Source: Thysanoteuthis rhombus (Eukaryota > Mollusca > Cephalopoda > Oegopsida > Thysanoteuthidae). From it: a DNA stretch of 64,000 nucleotides. Location of the stretch: contig OY735233.1 in NCBI GenBank assembly GCA_963457665.1, positions 44,335,392 through 44,399,391 on the forward strand. The letters are read 5' to 3'. The first letter of the stretch is position 1, and every line of letters begins with the position of its first letter. Below are positions 23,540-35,500 of this stretch, piece after piece. The translations under genes were made by a program, and so were the position numbers. The notes under the pieces were generated by a model. That model was not told the origin of the DNA, did not search any database, and saw only the letters and a program-made list of their open reading frames with translations.

Positions 23540-25425
23540 AGTGTCTGCATCTTCTTTGTTATAGTTGCAATCGGCCTGTAAGTTCTCAAAAGAAAAGTGA
23601 CTTGACCACCAGTCAAATTAAAGGGAAAGATTACTCACACAAAAATAATTAGTCTCAACCCGGTTTTCTTTCTACAAAGTCAAACATTTTAACTGATAAG
23701 TTTAAAGAAGAAAAGAAACACATTTAACCAAGGATTTTGGATGATGATTCATTAAAATCAGATTCGTTCTCTAAATCTGTTTCAGATTCACTCTCTGACT
23801 TGCTTTCATCGTTTTTAGCGTCCAATGTTTTAACGTATCTCTACTTTTTGGCAAACCAAAAGTCTATAAATGGAGTAGGACTGAAAGATGAACAAAGTCT
23901 TGAGTTCTTCTGAATCTTGTTAATCATCCTATGTTTCACATTTTAATTCAGATCATTCTGATGACTTGATGTGCTTCATTGATAAAAATCTGATGTCAAA
24001 AGGTATGAACTGCTCTTTCAGATTTGCTCAATTTAATGCTAACTTGTGATGGAAGGTACCCAGGGCACTTAAAAGACTTTTATGTTTTACATTGAGAGTT
24101 ATATTCTCGATGGAGTCCCTTGTGCTGAGTTCCATCTGATGAAATAAGCAGTGAATCACGATGACGCATTATTCGTCTCTTTTTATTTGTTGTGATACTC
24201 CATTAAGTCTACCCTTTATGACTGATACCCCATTGGAAAGAATTCCAGTTAATTTCTTTTCTCTCATGGCTTCATCTAATCCAAGATTTGTTATTTCACT
24301 GATTGCTTTATAAATGTTTGTATCATCAGGTTTTTTTCCACTGGTTTTATCCCAACTTAATGAACAATCATTTCTCCTCTTTGTGTACGTCTTACGTCAA
24401 CCTCTTCCAGTGTTGATCAATCTGCAAATCCATCAGAAAGGCCATCTCGCCAAATATTCCTCAATACTTTGGGTGGGGGAACACTTGCATCAATTTCTCC
24501 AACATCAATACCTCAGGCTTTTCTACAGATCAAATGAAGTCCCTCAGTGGCCTTCACTCCGTTTCTCTTGAACTGATCATCATTCAGTTTTATTCAGTAG
24601 AGAAAGGTTTTTTCCAGACCCTGTTTTAATATTTCATATTTTGAAGGAGATTTTCAATGCAATTTTATCAGTTCCAACTTCACAAGAGAGCAACCAACAA
24701 CGAATGATCCATTTTTTTTCACTCACTCATTTCACAAGGAAAACCATTTTCTCATTCTCTTCACCGGGCTTCAGCCCCAATCATCCAGTTTCCTGCTTTT
24801 TCTTCAAAAAGTCTGATTCTCTTCTTTTTTTTCTCTTCATATTCAGCCAAAATTTCTTTCTCTTCATTTGATTCATTCCATTTCACCAGATACTGTCCTC
24901 CGAAATATTTACACAAAGAAGATTGACTCGTGCCCAAAAGAAGAGAATCTTATGAAATGTAATAAACTATGATGACTTTGATCTCATTGTTTTATCTTTC
25001 CTGTTCATTATCTGATCAAGAAATTTTGTAAAGAAAAAGTTCTGGAATACATTAAGATTTTCTTTGAAGTTCGTATGACGGCAGATCTATGGGTATTTCT
25101 TACTGCACAATCTGATAACAATTCTGTTGAATATTCAAAATAATTCAAAAGAATCTACAAAATGTGAGAAAAGATCTCATTTTTTCAATTTGACCAACAG
25201 TTGAGGAAACAGAAATTTGAATGTCCGAGTTGGGGATGAGTCAAGTGGTCGATTTAAATCTTACAGGCTGGTCACAACGTTTTGGCTGCTGTACCCTCCA
25301 GCTTTCTGCAATTGTTTGTTGGTTGAAAATTCCCAGAAGATCACCGAGTGGGACAGATTCTTGAATAAAGCTGAAGAGTCCAGTGGCCAAAGGTTTATGA
25401 CTATAACAAGCAAGATGAGGACACT
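23540..25425. mobile_element. Unclassified DNA transposon relic, 1.9 kb with terminal inverted repeats
   Basis: The left end AGTGTCTGCATCTTC then TTTGTTATAGTTG pairs with the right end GACTATAACAAGCAAGATGA then GGACACT. The right 110 bases match the small element at 3709-3906 (CCCAGAAGATCACC...AGTCCAGTGG). The interior is more codon-like than its surroundings on the minus strand (for example a Lys/Glu-rich run in reverse near 24800-24880) but is full of stops, so a dead transposase is likely. The superfamily could not be named. Confidence 0.5.
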
Positions 25426-27054
25426 TGTACGAGTATATCTATATGTTAGGGTGTTCAGAAAGTAATTACATGTTCTCAAAAATGAGATAAAAACAAATGC
25501 CAGTGAAATTCAATTAAATATTGCTCACTTTCTTGTAATCACCATCAATATTTATAACAGCAACCTGACTGGAAGGCAAATTTTTGATTCCACATCTGAA
25601 AAATTCTATAGAGTATTAAACTCTTTTGAGTCTCTATCTCCCACGGGGTTAAACTATACTATAAGCTATAAATGACTCACTGCCCAATAGAAGAGATGAA
25701 CTAGATCCAAACATCATTTCATTCCATTCAAACCTGGTCTTGTCTTTAATTGGTTGGCTTATGATTTAAAGCAGTTAAAAGCATGATTACTTTCTGAACA
25801 CCCTGATAGATTAAGTCTTGTATGCTTACAGCTTCATGAAGATGAAGCATTTTCTCTCCAGGAATCGTACTCCAGTGTGAAGTTATGGTTAATAAACTAG
25901 TCTCATTGATTGTTGCTCCTGTAGTGAGTTCCATTCTCACTGGGTGCCTCTACACTCATGGCCTTATGCCAGACAATTGCAAATAGCAAGACTTCAATCC
26001 AGGAATGTTCTTTGTTTCGAGTAGCAGTTCTTAACCCTACCACACATTGATGGAATCTTTTAAAGCAAAAAATGTCCCTGCCATTTCTTAATGCTACCAA
26101 TTCTCAAACAGAAACAAACTCTCTGCCATGTGTTAATGAAATATTTCAATGTCACATAGTTGTGTAGTTTGAATAAAAGAATTTCCTTACTGCATATATT
26201 TGATTATTCTCCTTAGAGGGATAGTTTTTGCATCAAGATACAAGTCTCAATTGCTTAAAGAAAATCTCTTTGAAAAATATTTCCAGTTTGAAAGGTTTTT
26301 AAAAAAAAAAAAACTTTCTTAAAATTATCCAGGATAGTGAAGATTTCATTTATATCCATCTAGAATCATATCTAGCTTCTGGGTGCTTTTTTTTTCAGGC
26401 AGATGATTGGATAATTATACCCTTTGCTGTCCAAAAATGACTGCAATAATTTGATAATTGCATTGTATTTATCAATTGTAATTGTAAGATCAGGAATATT
26501 ATATTGTGCTACACTTCCTTGTGTATGGTTAATATTTCCTGATTAGTATAAATGAATTATTTACCAGGTTGTTATTGAGGTTTTAGGGATCTGATATTTT
26601 CATTTGGAACAAATCATTGAAATCTGAAGTAATATTATCCACTTGGCGAATTTTCATATAATAATGAGATGTTAGTGGAACTGATTGTCTTTGTTTGGAG
26701 GGGGGTGCCAGTGTATTTCATTGATGTGTTGAAGGATTCAAGTATCATTTGTTTTGTGTGATTTTGAGACATGTAAGGGGAGATAACTGGTGGAAGTCTG
26801 GTTTCAATGAATGAATATTAGTTTATTTGTAAATTGTTTCAAATGGTGTTTTGTGGCTTTCATTGTGAAAAGGAAAACTTTGCAAAAACAAAAAACAAAA
26901 TGGAAGACGCAAACTTGAGAACTTGAAATCATGAATAGCAAAGAAGGGAATATTGTTGGATAGAAAAATTTTGTTTTTAGTCAAAATTATTCTCCAGGCA
27001 TACAGAAATAGATTCAACAATATAAATCAACCAGTAAAGGGATGTATCAAATCG

Positions 27055-27185
27055 CTGTTGCACCACAAACGGTCTGCCCCACCAACCAGCCAACTGAGCT
27101 ATCGATTCATTTCTCTTTGCTTGTGAATCTTCCGGGAACCCCCAGTCTCATTTTTAGGGCTACAACCCTGAATATTTAACGTCAT
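27055..27185 (+). repeat. SINE-like family A, copy 5 (5' half only)
   Basis: Only the front half is present: CCCACCAACCAGCCAACTGA through GGGCTACAACCCTGAATATT. It then breaks off. The 3' tail of the family is missing. Confidence 0.55.
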
Positions 27186-27632
27186 AACAACCCTAAAATC
27201 TAAACCTTCATTTGCAATGGCAGGACAACTTTTTTGCTAAGCAAAGGAAGTTGCCTACAGAGTCCTCCGACCTCTAAACTCTCGTATGGATTTAGTGGAG
27301 TAAGCCATGACCTAAAGAAATTATTTTTTCTCTTTTTACATTCCAAGTTTATATTTTCTTTTTCATTTGAATCCAATAATTCAAGAGCCTAAATCTCTCT
27401 CGGAAATAAAGCTTGGATTATCTTCCCTTCAGGCAAGCTTGGTTTAAACCATCTAAGATCAACTAAGTTAAGTAATTTTGCTGTTCATCAACTATTGTTC
27501 CAATGATTGCTGAGCTTAGTGCAGCAGCCTGGGCATGTTGGGAGTGTCATTGCAAAGGGACAATACCATTCTCTTGAGCCTCTAAGGTCATTTTTTTCCA
27601 GTGGTAAGTATCATGAGACATCACAATGTGTA

Positions 27633-27661
27633 GCCTTTCTGGCAGGAGTTGCCAGAAAGGC
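27633..27661. repeat. Perfect 12-bp hairpin
   Basis: GCCTTTCTGGCA and TGCCAGAAAGGC flank a 5-base loop. The stem is uninterrupted and GC-rich for this region. It could be a small-RNA hairpin or part of a repeat; the arms are short for an animal miRNA precursor. Confidence 0.8.
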
Positions 27662-28344
27662 AGCAGCATTTACGACCAGTCTACCTTGAAAAAAGAAAAC
27701 CCAAGTGGAGCCCTTGTCAGTCAGATGACCACTCAGGACACAAACTGCCCAACTTTTCCCTAACGACATTCAGTGTAAAGTGAATATAAGCAGCTTCAGT
27801 CAATTTTCTGTGCCTGTAGCCATTACACCATCCAAAACTTTTTATGTATATGTATATATATTTTTCATTAGAGAAAACAAAAAGAAATCATTTGGGACCT
27901 TCAAGAAATTTATAACAAATTTCCTATTTTGAATTTTAATGATTGTTTACCTTCAGCTTAATTTTATCAATTGCTTTTTATCGAGACTTTTACTCAAACA
28001 GATTTCCCTCCAGTAGTGAATGAATAGTGTTTGATGAGGAAATAAAGAATAAGTCTCATCTTCCAGATCAACTTATTTACTCACTACAGGAGGGAAATCA
28101 GCCTGGCAAGCAGTTGATAAGAAGAAAGGATTTTTAAGACATTATTTTTTGTTTCCCAAACTCTTCATAATTTGGTAAAAAGCATTTCGCTCATACAGAA
28201 TGGTAAAATAGTTAAACAATTTATTTACAAAAGATTTTTCTCTCCAGATTTGACGAAATAATCGGCAACGGAAACAAAGCATAAGAATGTTAAGAGCCGA
28301 GCCAAATATTCCAAAGAGTTTCTCAGACAATCAAATTCATAATT

Positions 28345-28780
28345 CTTACTGTTTCCACAATATTATGGCTAATCCATTCTATGGCCTTCTTCTATACGTA
28401 AAGAGAGGGACCTTCCTGCTAGAGCAAAGTTGAAAGCTAGCAAACATTTTTTTCTTTTTAATTTTGTTACCAACACGTAAATAAGTTGCAGATGTTCTGG
28501 ACTTTTAAGAAGCAGCATACGTCAACTTGTCGGCTAAATGTATGTCAGACCAGCGTGGGCTTTCACTGCCCAACAGGGACGCAGTATAAAATTTTTTGAT
28601 CAACAAAGAAAGGAGTTTGACAACATCTTCAAATCCACGTTACAAGCATTGCTGCTAACATAAAAATCAGTTCACTACCATTTTTTTTATTTTACTTGGC
28701 ACTCGGGGGGGGGGGGGTTCTCTCTATATATAGATAGTATACCTGAAGAAGGCCATAGAATGGATCGTCAGAAACATAAG
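28345..28780. repeat. Pair of Penelope-type terminal motifs in inverted orientation
   Basis: CCATTCTATGGCCTTCTTC at about 28374-28392 and GAAGAAGGCCATAGAATGG at about 28745-28763 are exact reverse complements over 19 bases and enclose about 350 bases. The enclosed part has CCCAACAGGGACGCAGTATA, similar to the tail after the Penelope-like fragment near 17140. A short composite or tail-only relic is likely. Confidence 0.5.
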
Positions 28781-29181
28781 GTAAAGCATCCTGTCTCTTT
28801 AAGAGACAATTCCCGGGGCCGAAGAAAAAGTGTTGGTTTCTGTTGATCAAGACCAATACCTTTTTTCTTTTTTTTCCATAACTACTCCCTTTGCAAGGAT
28901 ACCTCCACTCTGATCACACAGCTTAGAGTGTACTCAATTAGCTGCTGAGTGCACAAGGAAATTTGTCCTAATGAAGAGTTTTCAACACTCTTCACTCATA
29001 TCCTAGACCTTGAGCGCGAGGGAGATATGCTCACCAATACAGTATCCGAGCAGATATTTTGTTGATTCCACGTTTCTGACACGACAAAATGAATTCAAAG
29101 TTGGATTGTCCGAAAAACTCTTCAAATATTCCCAACTTAAAATTATGGACAAGTTTTTTTTACAGCAAATCAAATGTTTGT

Positions 29182-29548
29182 TCAAGGAAGTTGAGTGGTT
29201 GAAACCTGACTGTGATGGATGAGTTTCTCTACGCTTCCCTGCGTGCTGGCCGTGGTCGAATGTTCAGAACTGCTTCGTTGACTTGAATGACGGCTCTCTA
29301 GTAACGCTGCTCGATCGCTGCTTCTTGGTCTTGGTAATTTGGGCTTGTCTGGGTTGGTCGGCATAGTATTCGAACGCACCCGATTCAAATCCTGTGAGAG
29401 ATCTGGCTCGAGGTCTCTGCTGCCTCGGGAACGTGGCTGGATCATTGATTTTGTACAACCATGACGGCCCTTCTTCATGCCCTGAAATACTACCTGAACA
29501 TTCTGTTTGGGAACATCCTGGTCGATGGCAGCAGTCACACAGCGAATG
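29182..29548 (-). CDS. C1orf43: C1orf43 terminal coding exon, Ser/Arg-rich tail
   Basis: The acceptor is AATTGAAG, weak but preceded by a T-rich tract. The first base completes His, then 121 codons run to TGA. The start of the exon (CVTAAIDQDVPKQNVQVVF) can be placed against the human C-terminal region only loosely; the rest is Ser/Arg/Pro-rich and probably disordered. Linkage to exon 6 rests on matching phase, strand and codon-rich composition across a 12.2-kb intron. A second open frame in the same bases, which also opens with a Cys-rich stretch, is a shadow. AATAAA on the minus strand near 28690 is a possible polyadenylation signal. Confidence 0.75.
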
Positions 29549-32500
29549 CTTCAATTAAAAAATAAATAAAAATAATTGAATTAGACAAGTTTTTTAAATA
29601 TTCATAGAAAATGTACAAATTACTCCAGCAAGAAGATGAATGCTGAATAAATTATCTAACATAGATTTTCATTTTTTTCTTTTAATCCTTTCAGGAAAAT
29701 CCTATTAGGGTGCCTTAAAGCCCCAAATTTTTTAAAGGGTATAAAGAATCCTAATTTCAAACAGGAAAACTCTTTAGGCGCCAAGTTACAATTTCATAAA
29801 TTTGACTTTTTTTGAAGGGCTATAAATCAAAAGATCAGTATGGCTCAAGGTTTGTCAGAAAAAAAATATCTAATTTGCATATGATGAGGTCATCAGGCGG
29901 TGGCCATCTTGGATATTAGAAATTTTAATACAACTCTCTTACCATTCGATAAAAATTCCTGTACTTCAAATCACAGCAAAAATTTGAACAGAAAAACTGG
30001 AATATTTTACTTCAGAATTATGCCAATTATTGCCACATTTTGGTAATAAGCAGATTTCTAGTCATATTTTCTTATATATCGCTTACTGACCAAGTGGAAG
30101 ATGGTCATTATTTGACAAGTGAGGCACCTAAAGTGTTAATGGTAAAAGAAAATTCTTTCAATAAATAGAAAAATTTCTCTCATATTTTGAAAAACCAAAC
30201 AGACATTTAAGCCAGGGAAAAGCTCATTTATTTCTCGCGACATGTAAATCCCAGGAATCCCATGAAAAATGAATAATAATCCTTTTGAATGATCTTTTGA
30301 GAATAACAAATGCTGAATGAATTGAGAAGAACCGTTGTGTAAACATCCCATATGCTGATGACTTGCCCCCCATTTGAAGTCAATGGTAAAGCTTTACCAA
30401 ACGGATTTCATTTCAAATATGAAATCAGTGTTTCTCACAATCAATAAACAAAACTGATTCTGTAAAGCAATGTCTCCAAAGCATTTGGACAAAGCAAATG
30501 TAGAATTACTTTTTTTGCAGCCCTTTCAATATTCAAATCAATAATCAAATATTGCCTTCTATTCAAATTGGAATACTTCTAATGACTTTACTGTTTGAAT
30601 TCATCCAAGATAAATACTAATTAGAACTGTCTTTTCGACCTATTCACATCAGTTACAAAATCTACTTCAGCCAAATTGTCTTCATATTTTTAAAAGCCAA
30701 GTTCAACGCTGTATCCATCATCTGTGGAAGAAGAATGACGAGGAATCTTTCTTTGAGTCAATTGATTCACATACTTGTAAAATATTGTAACATGAGAATG
30801 TACCAAGTGAGATTTTCAATAAAAATCATAGATGGCTTTTTTTTTTTTTTTTTTAAATACAGAAATATTGAATCCATCCATTCTATTATTATTATTATAA
30901 CATCACGCTTTTAATGACATCAAATCTCTTCCTTCCTTCCTATTTCCGTTGTTTAACATAAGTGGGACCGAAAAGTGTCTAATCAGCATTAATCAGAAGT
31001 AACAAAAAAAAAAAAAAAAGTGTTATTCACTAAATTTGTTGTGAACACAATCCGTACCAAATCTAAAACTTTGAACTAAATTAATCCCCAACATCTAACA
31101 TCTATTATCTGACGGCTGTGGTTATGAACTTGATACAGGTTTCCTCCGCTGTCTGAACATAGGAAAGGTTTCAAAGAAACTATCAAAGCCAAAATGTTAT
31201 AAAACAAAGAAGCAATCACCAATAATTCATACGGGAAAAGTTTCAAGCATTGCAAGACCAAAAAAATATATATCTACCAACTCTCTTGGGATTTTCAAAT
31301 ACCTCAGGACAGGGGTGGGGAACCTGAGGCCCCCTGGACCCTCACTTGATCGTCAACAGCCTTAATATACCTATTCTTTCAGAAAAGTTTTCCATTTTTT
31401 TTTTCTAGTAGAATATCCTGATTGAACTAGGACATGGGTTATTGACCGAAATGTTAAGAACTTTAAATTTTTGCTGTAAACATACTAAGCAATTCTTGAG
31501 TGCTGCTTCATCGGAAGGCATGAGGCCTCTAAACATGAAAAGGTTCCCCATCGCTGCCTCAGGGCCCATCTTGCAAACGGATACACAAAATAAATGGAAG
31601 ATAACACAGATGCTTATACAGTTCAAAGCGTTGGCAGTTTGAGGTCTTTCCTAAAAGCAAAGTGTCTTGGAGCAAAGTTTCATCAAGCGGAGGATACCTG
31701 TATTTGGATTTAAAAACCCCTTCATTGACACGGGTTCAAATCTAGCTATAAACCTTTTTTTTTTCTTCCAATTTGTTAACTTCAAAAAAAAAAAAAAATC
31801 TGTATTGCAAATGATGAATTGGAGTTTCCAGTCGAGAGAAAGTGCAAATCAGTTTGAAAAACCAAATCCTTGAGGGTTGTTAGTAGAATTGTGTTATAGA
31901 TGAACAGAAAAACAATTGTCAACAACTTACATTCACACAAATAAAGGCATAAAGATTTTAATGTGAATTTTAACCAAGCCTGGAATAAGAGAAGTCAATT
32001 GTTCTCTGAAAAAGACAATGGATTAACAGTTTTATCATTATTTATGCACAAGATTGTCATTGAAAACTGGATTTATTCACAAGAAACAGAAAAAGAGGAA
32101 GAACCTTTCTTTTCTCAAAGGATAATAATCAGATATATACAAAGCAAAAGCAGTTTTTTTTTCAATCCTCTCAGCCTAAATAACAGACAACTAAAGTCAA
32201 CACTAAAAGCAAAACTGCAATAATAAAGATGTATGTGTAGAATTTTATTTATCTTTTCATCTCTAAAATTCATGGTTCCACACCAGTTACAAATGGTCTA
32301 TCCCTTCAATTTCAGAAAATGGAACTCTTCCGTGAATTAAATTTAATTTTTTTAAAATAAAAAAAGAAGCGCCAGGGAAGTAAGTTCAATCAATAGTTAT
32401 TTCCCCTTGAATTACTTCTTTTTTTTTGCTAGAATAAATTTAAGAGTTAAAATCAGGTGAGGATTTGAAATGATTTCAAATCTTTAATTTAGTCCTCCTT

Positions 32501-35500
32501 GGTTATTTGCAGGTTATATGTTTGTGATTGTTTCCTATGCCAGAACCTTTTAAGTTTGTAAGGTATTATTCAAACATTGTTTAAATAACTCAGTGCCAAG
32601 TAGAAGAATTTTCATTTACTGCAAATTTACTTCTAAAATCAGATTTTAGAAAATCCATTTCTGTAAGTCCTCTCGGTTTCCTTATTTTGAAAACCCATCT
32701 AAAACCTTTGCCAATTGATTCAAAAACTAAAATCGTTTATAAAATGCTAAACAAAGTGAGAAAATATTTTGATAAAAAATAAATTTTCATCAAAACGAAC
32801 AAAAGGAATCGATATTTGGAGGTTAGAATTCTTCTTGAAAAAATAAGGATTATTCTGAGGAGAAGTTATTGATCTTCGCAAGGGTTGAAAGGGAGATAAT
32901 TCAAACTTTATCAAACTTACCTAATGCAGACAGGAATATGGAATTCGGAAATGGAGTGATTCTGGGGGCAGAGATCCAATACCAAATTCTTGAGGGAAGC
33001 CAGTTTAGAACCACTGCCTCTAGACTTATTTCCAAATTCCAATGCATGTGTTGGGTGAGTAACTGAGATGAATCTTGGATTATCTCCCCTACTGGCCAAA
33101 TCTGGCAACCCTGAGTTTTATTAGTGGAGCGTTTTTTCTAAACCAATTGCTGCTAAAGACAAGATACCTTTTCTTAGTAAGTTTATCAGTCTTGTGCCAC
33201 ACTTACAATACTGTCACTCTTTTTTATTTTTCCTTTCATACATTTATCGATATATTACATTTATTAAACATTCTGTTGTATTTTTCGGTTGATTTGTATG
33301 AAAATAAAACTGTTTTGAACCTACACTACAATTTTTTATGAGAAAGACTTGGCACAGGAGTTCCATGCAACACTGGAATTATATTGGGCAGCAAACAGGT
33401 AAATTCCAGTTGCAGTTCACCCCACAGCTAAATACGACCTGTTAAATTAAAATTATTCAATGAATTTTGGTTATATCTATAAACTAAATTTATAAGGAAA
33501 ACTCAGTTACTTCACTTTTTAGAGTTTAAATTTAATTTCGACTAAAACTAGACTAGTTTTTCTGGTTGTCGTAGAGGAAGCTGTTGATTATAATCATGGA
33601 TAATGTTATCAAATAGTAATTGTAAATCAAAATCAGTTCATCTCAATCGCTTTATTTAAAATGGATTAAAAATTGATAAAATAATATAATGTTAGTTTCT
33701 TTTTATGATGTTTAATAGTTTATAACAAAGAATGTAATTGTACCAGTTTTATATCCTTTTGGTTAATATTCTCAGCCAGTTATTGTTATCTAAAAAGACC
33801 CTGTCTCAGATTGATTACAATATGTTGCTTTCTCTGTATTACTAATCATCAGATATTTTCATCTGACAGAATTCTGAGATCAAAGATAATTAGATAGATA
33901 AATTTACAAGTCGTCTAATCAAAATCACTCATGACATGAACTTTGATTAAAATCAAAATTCCAGTTAAATTGGCCGACAACTGATCCCCATTTTTTTACC
34001 CTACCGTAGGATCATCTTTCAAAGGGTTCGAAAATCAACATCAAAAAGATAACTTGACTCTCAAATTCATAAACTGCTTGTAATTTGCAGTGGAACTGAA
34101 TGAAAAAAAAAATTGTCTGGGATAATTTTTGAGTTATTTCCCTTGGAATTAAAATTCTATTTTCTTTGTATGAAATGATGAGTTAAAAAGGTAATGAATT
34201 GAAATTATCCCTCCAACACTTGAAGTGACAATGAATTTATATCAATACTGGAATTCTTTCTGACTTGATGAGATTTTTTCTCTCTTTTTATCAATCCAGA
34301 TCATCCACATAATAAATAAATGAAGTAATCGACACAACCCTCACATGTAGTCAAAATGATTCTTTTGCAAAAACAAAATTGCAGCATCCACACATTTCCT
34401 CCATTATTCTCAGCCAGGGTTGCCAGGTTTCAGAGACTCACCCCACACAGGCCTGGTCAGGAGGCAGGGGTTCAATGTCCGCTTGAGAGGCGATCATTGA
34501 ACCTCTACCTCCAGACTCGCTTGATTTCCAAATTCAACGCTATTCCAATGTCTGTGTTGGATAAGTCTCCGAGAAAAAGCTCGAACGATCTCCACTAAAG
34601 GCCAAATCTGGCAACCCTGTTGGATTCAAGATAAAAAACATGAAAGTGTTGAATCTTTCGTAGCGATAGAAAGACTCATTTCAAACATTTCTGGTGGTTC
34701 AGATCAAATTAAATAATAAGCGTAAAGAAGAGGTTAGAATTAAACAAGGAATTGGCAAAAAAGAAAAGGTATTTTAGTTAATAGCATTACAGAAGCTAAA
34801 AGCCAGATGAAATCATTTTTCAGTCTAGAATTAGTTTGTTTTGGTTTTTTTTTCATAAGTAGAGCCATAAACTTCCAAGATTGGTTAAGTCAACATGCAA
34901 AAAGCAAAAAGAAGAAAAAGTTTTGGAAAGATATTACCTCAAAAACATTTAGTCAGAAAACTTTTTATGAAAATGTTACACAAAATTTAAATCAGATTAG
35001 ATAATCTGGTAAATCAATGGAAACTCACACTTGTGTTCAGGAATGGCAGATTAGACCAGAAGTGAGGATAATCCAAGCTTTATCTCCAAGGCTTACCCAA
35101 CACAGGCATTGTCTGGATATAGAGGTTCAATACAAGCCTGTTGAGACAGGCCCATCTCAAGAGGCTGGTATTAAATCATCTGCCTCCAGACTTGCTCGAT
35201 TTTCCAAATTCAATGCTATTCCAATAACTGTGTCAGGCAAGTCACTGAGATGAAGCTCAGATTATCTCCCTTTCTGGTCAAATCAGGCCACCCTGTATTA
35301 AACACGGAAAATACTGTTAGTATTTTTGGTAAGAATGAGTCGGAGAAGGTGGCAAAAAAGTTTATCAGAGAAAATGTGTTCTTATAGATGAGATTCAAGA
35401 TCTTGACCCAGAGTTTTTAAAATGAAGACTATTCAAACTAGAGAGCAAATACCTCTGCCAACGCCATACACTAACTAAAAACTGAATGAATATCAGTTCA

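Larger units (their letters stand above)
20763..29181. other. Region between the convergent BCL11-like and C1orf43 genes
   Basis: It includes the possible 3' UTR of the left gene, two foldback elements, a 1.9-kb DNA transposon, the 5' half of a SINE-like copy, a perfect short hairpin (27633-27661) and two oppositely oriented Penelope-type motifs (28350-28385 and 28742-28780). The open frames in 25200-28330 are short, lack known domains and do not join across splice sites. 26100-27050 shows nothing distinct. Confidence 0.55.

Noticed and set aside
24314..24871. Two plus-strand open frames of 85 and 76 codons as host genes
   Set aside because: They lie inside the 1.9-kb element, lack known domains, and the opposite strand is more codon-like though broken.
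29264..29554. Alternative minus frame of the last C1orf43 exon, Cys-rich at its start
   Set aside because: Joining exon 6 requires the other frame, and this frame has no match to C1orf43.
22887..35253. Open frames of 60-90 codons over 22887-23087, 32869-33108, 34356-34598 and 35017-35253, which share motifs such as RLTQHRH
   Set aside because: The shared protein-like strings come from translating the foldback repeat family B, not from a gene family.
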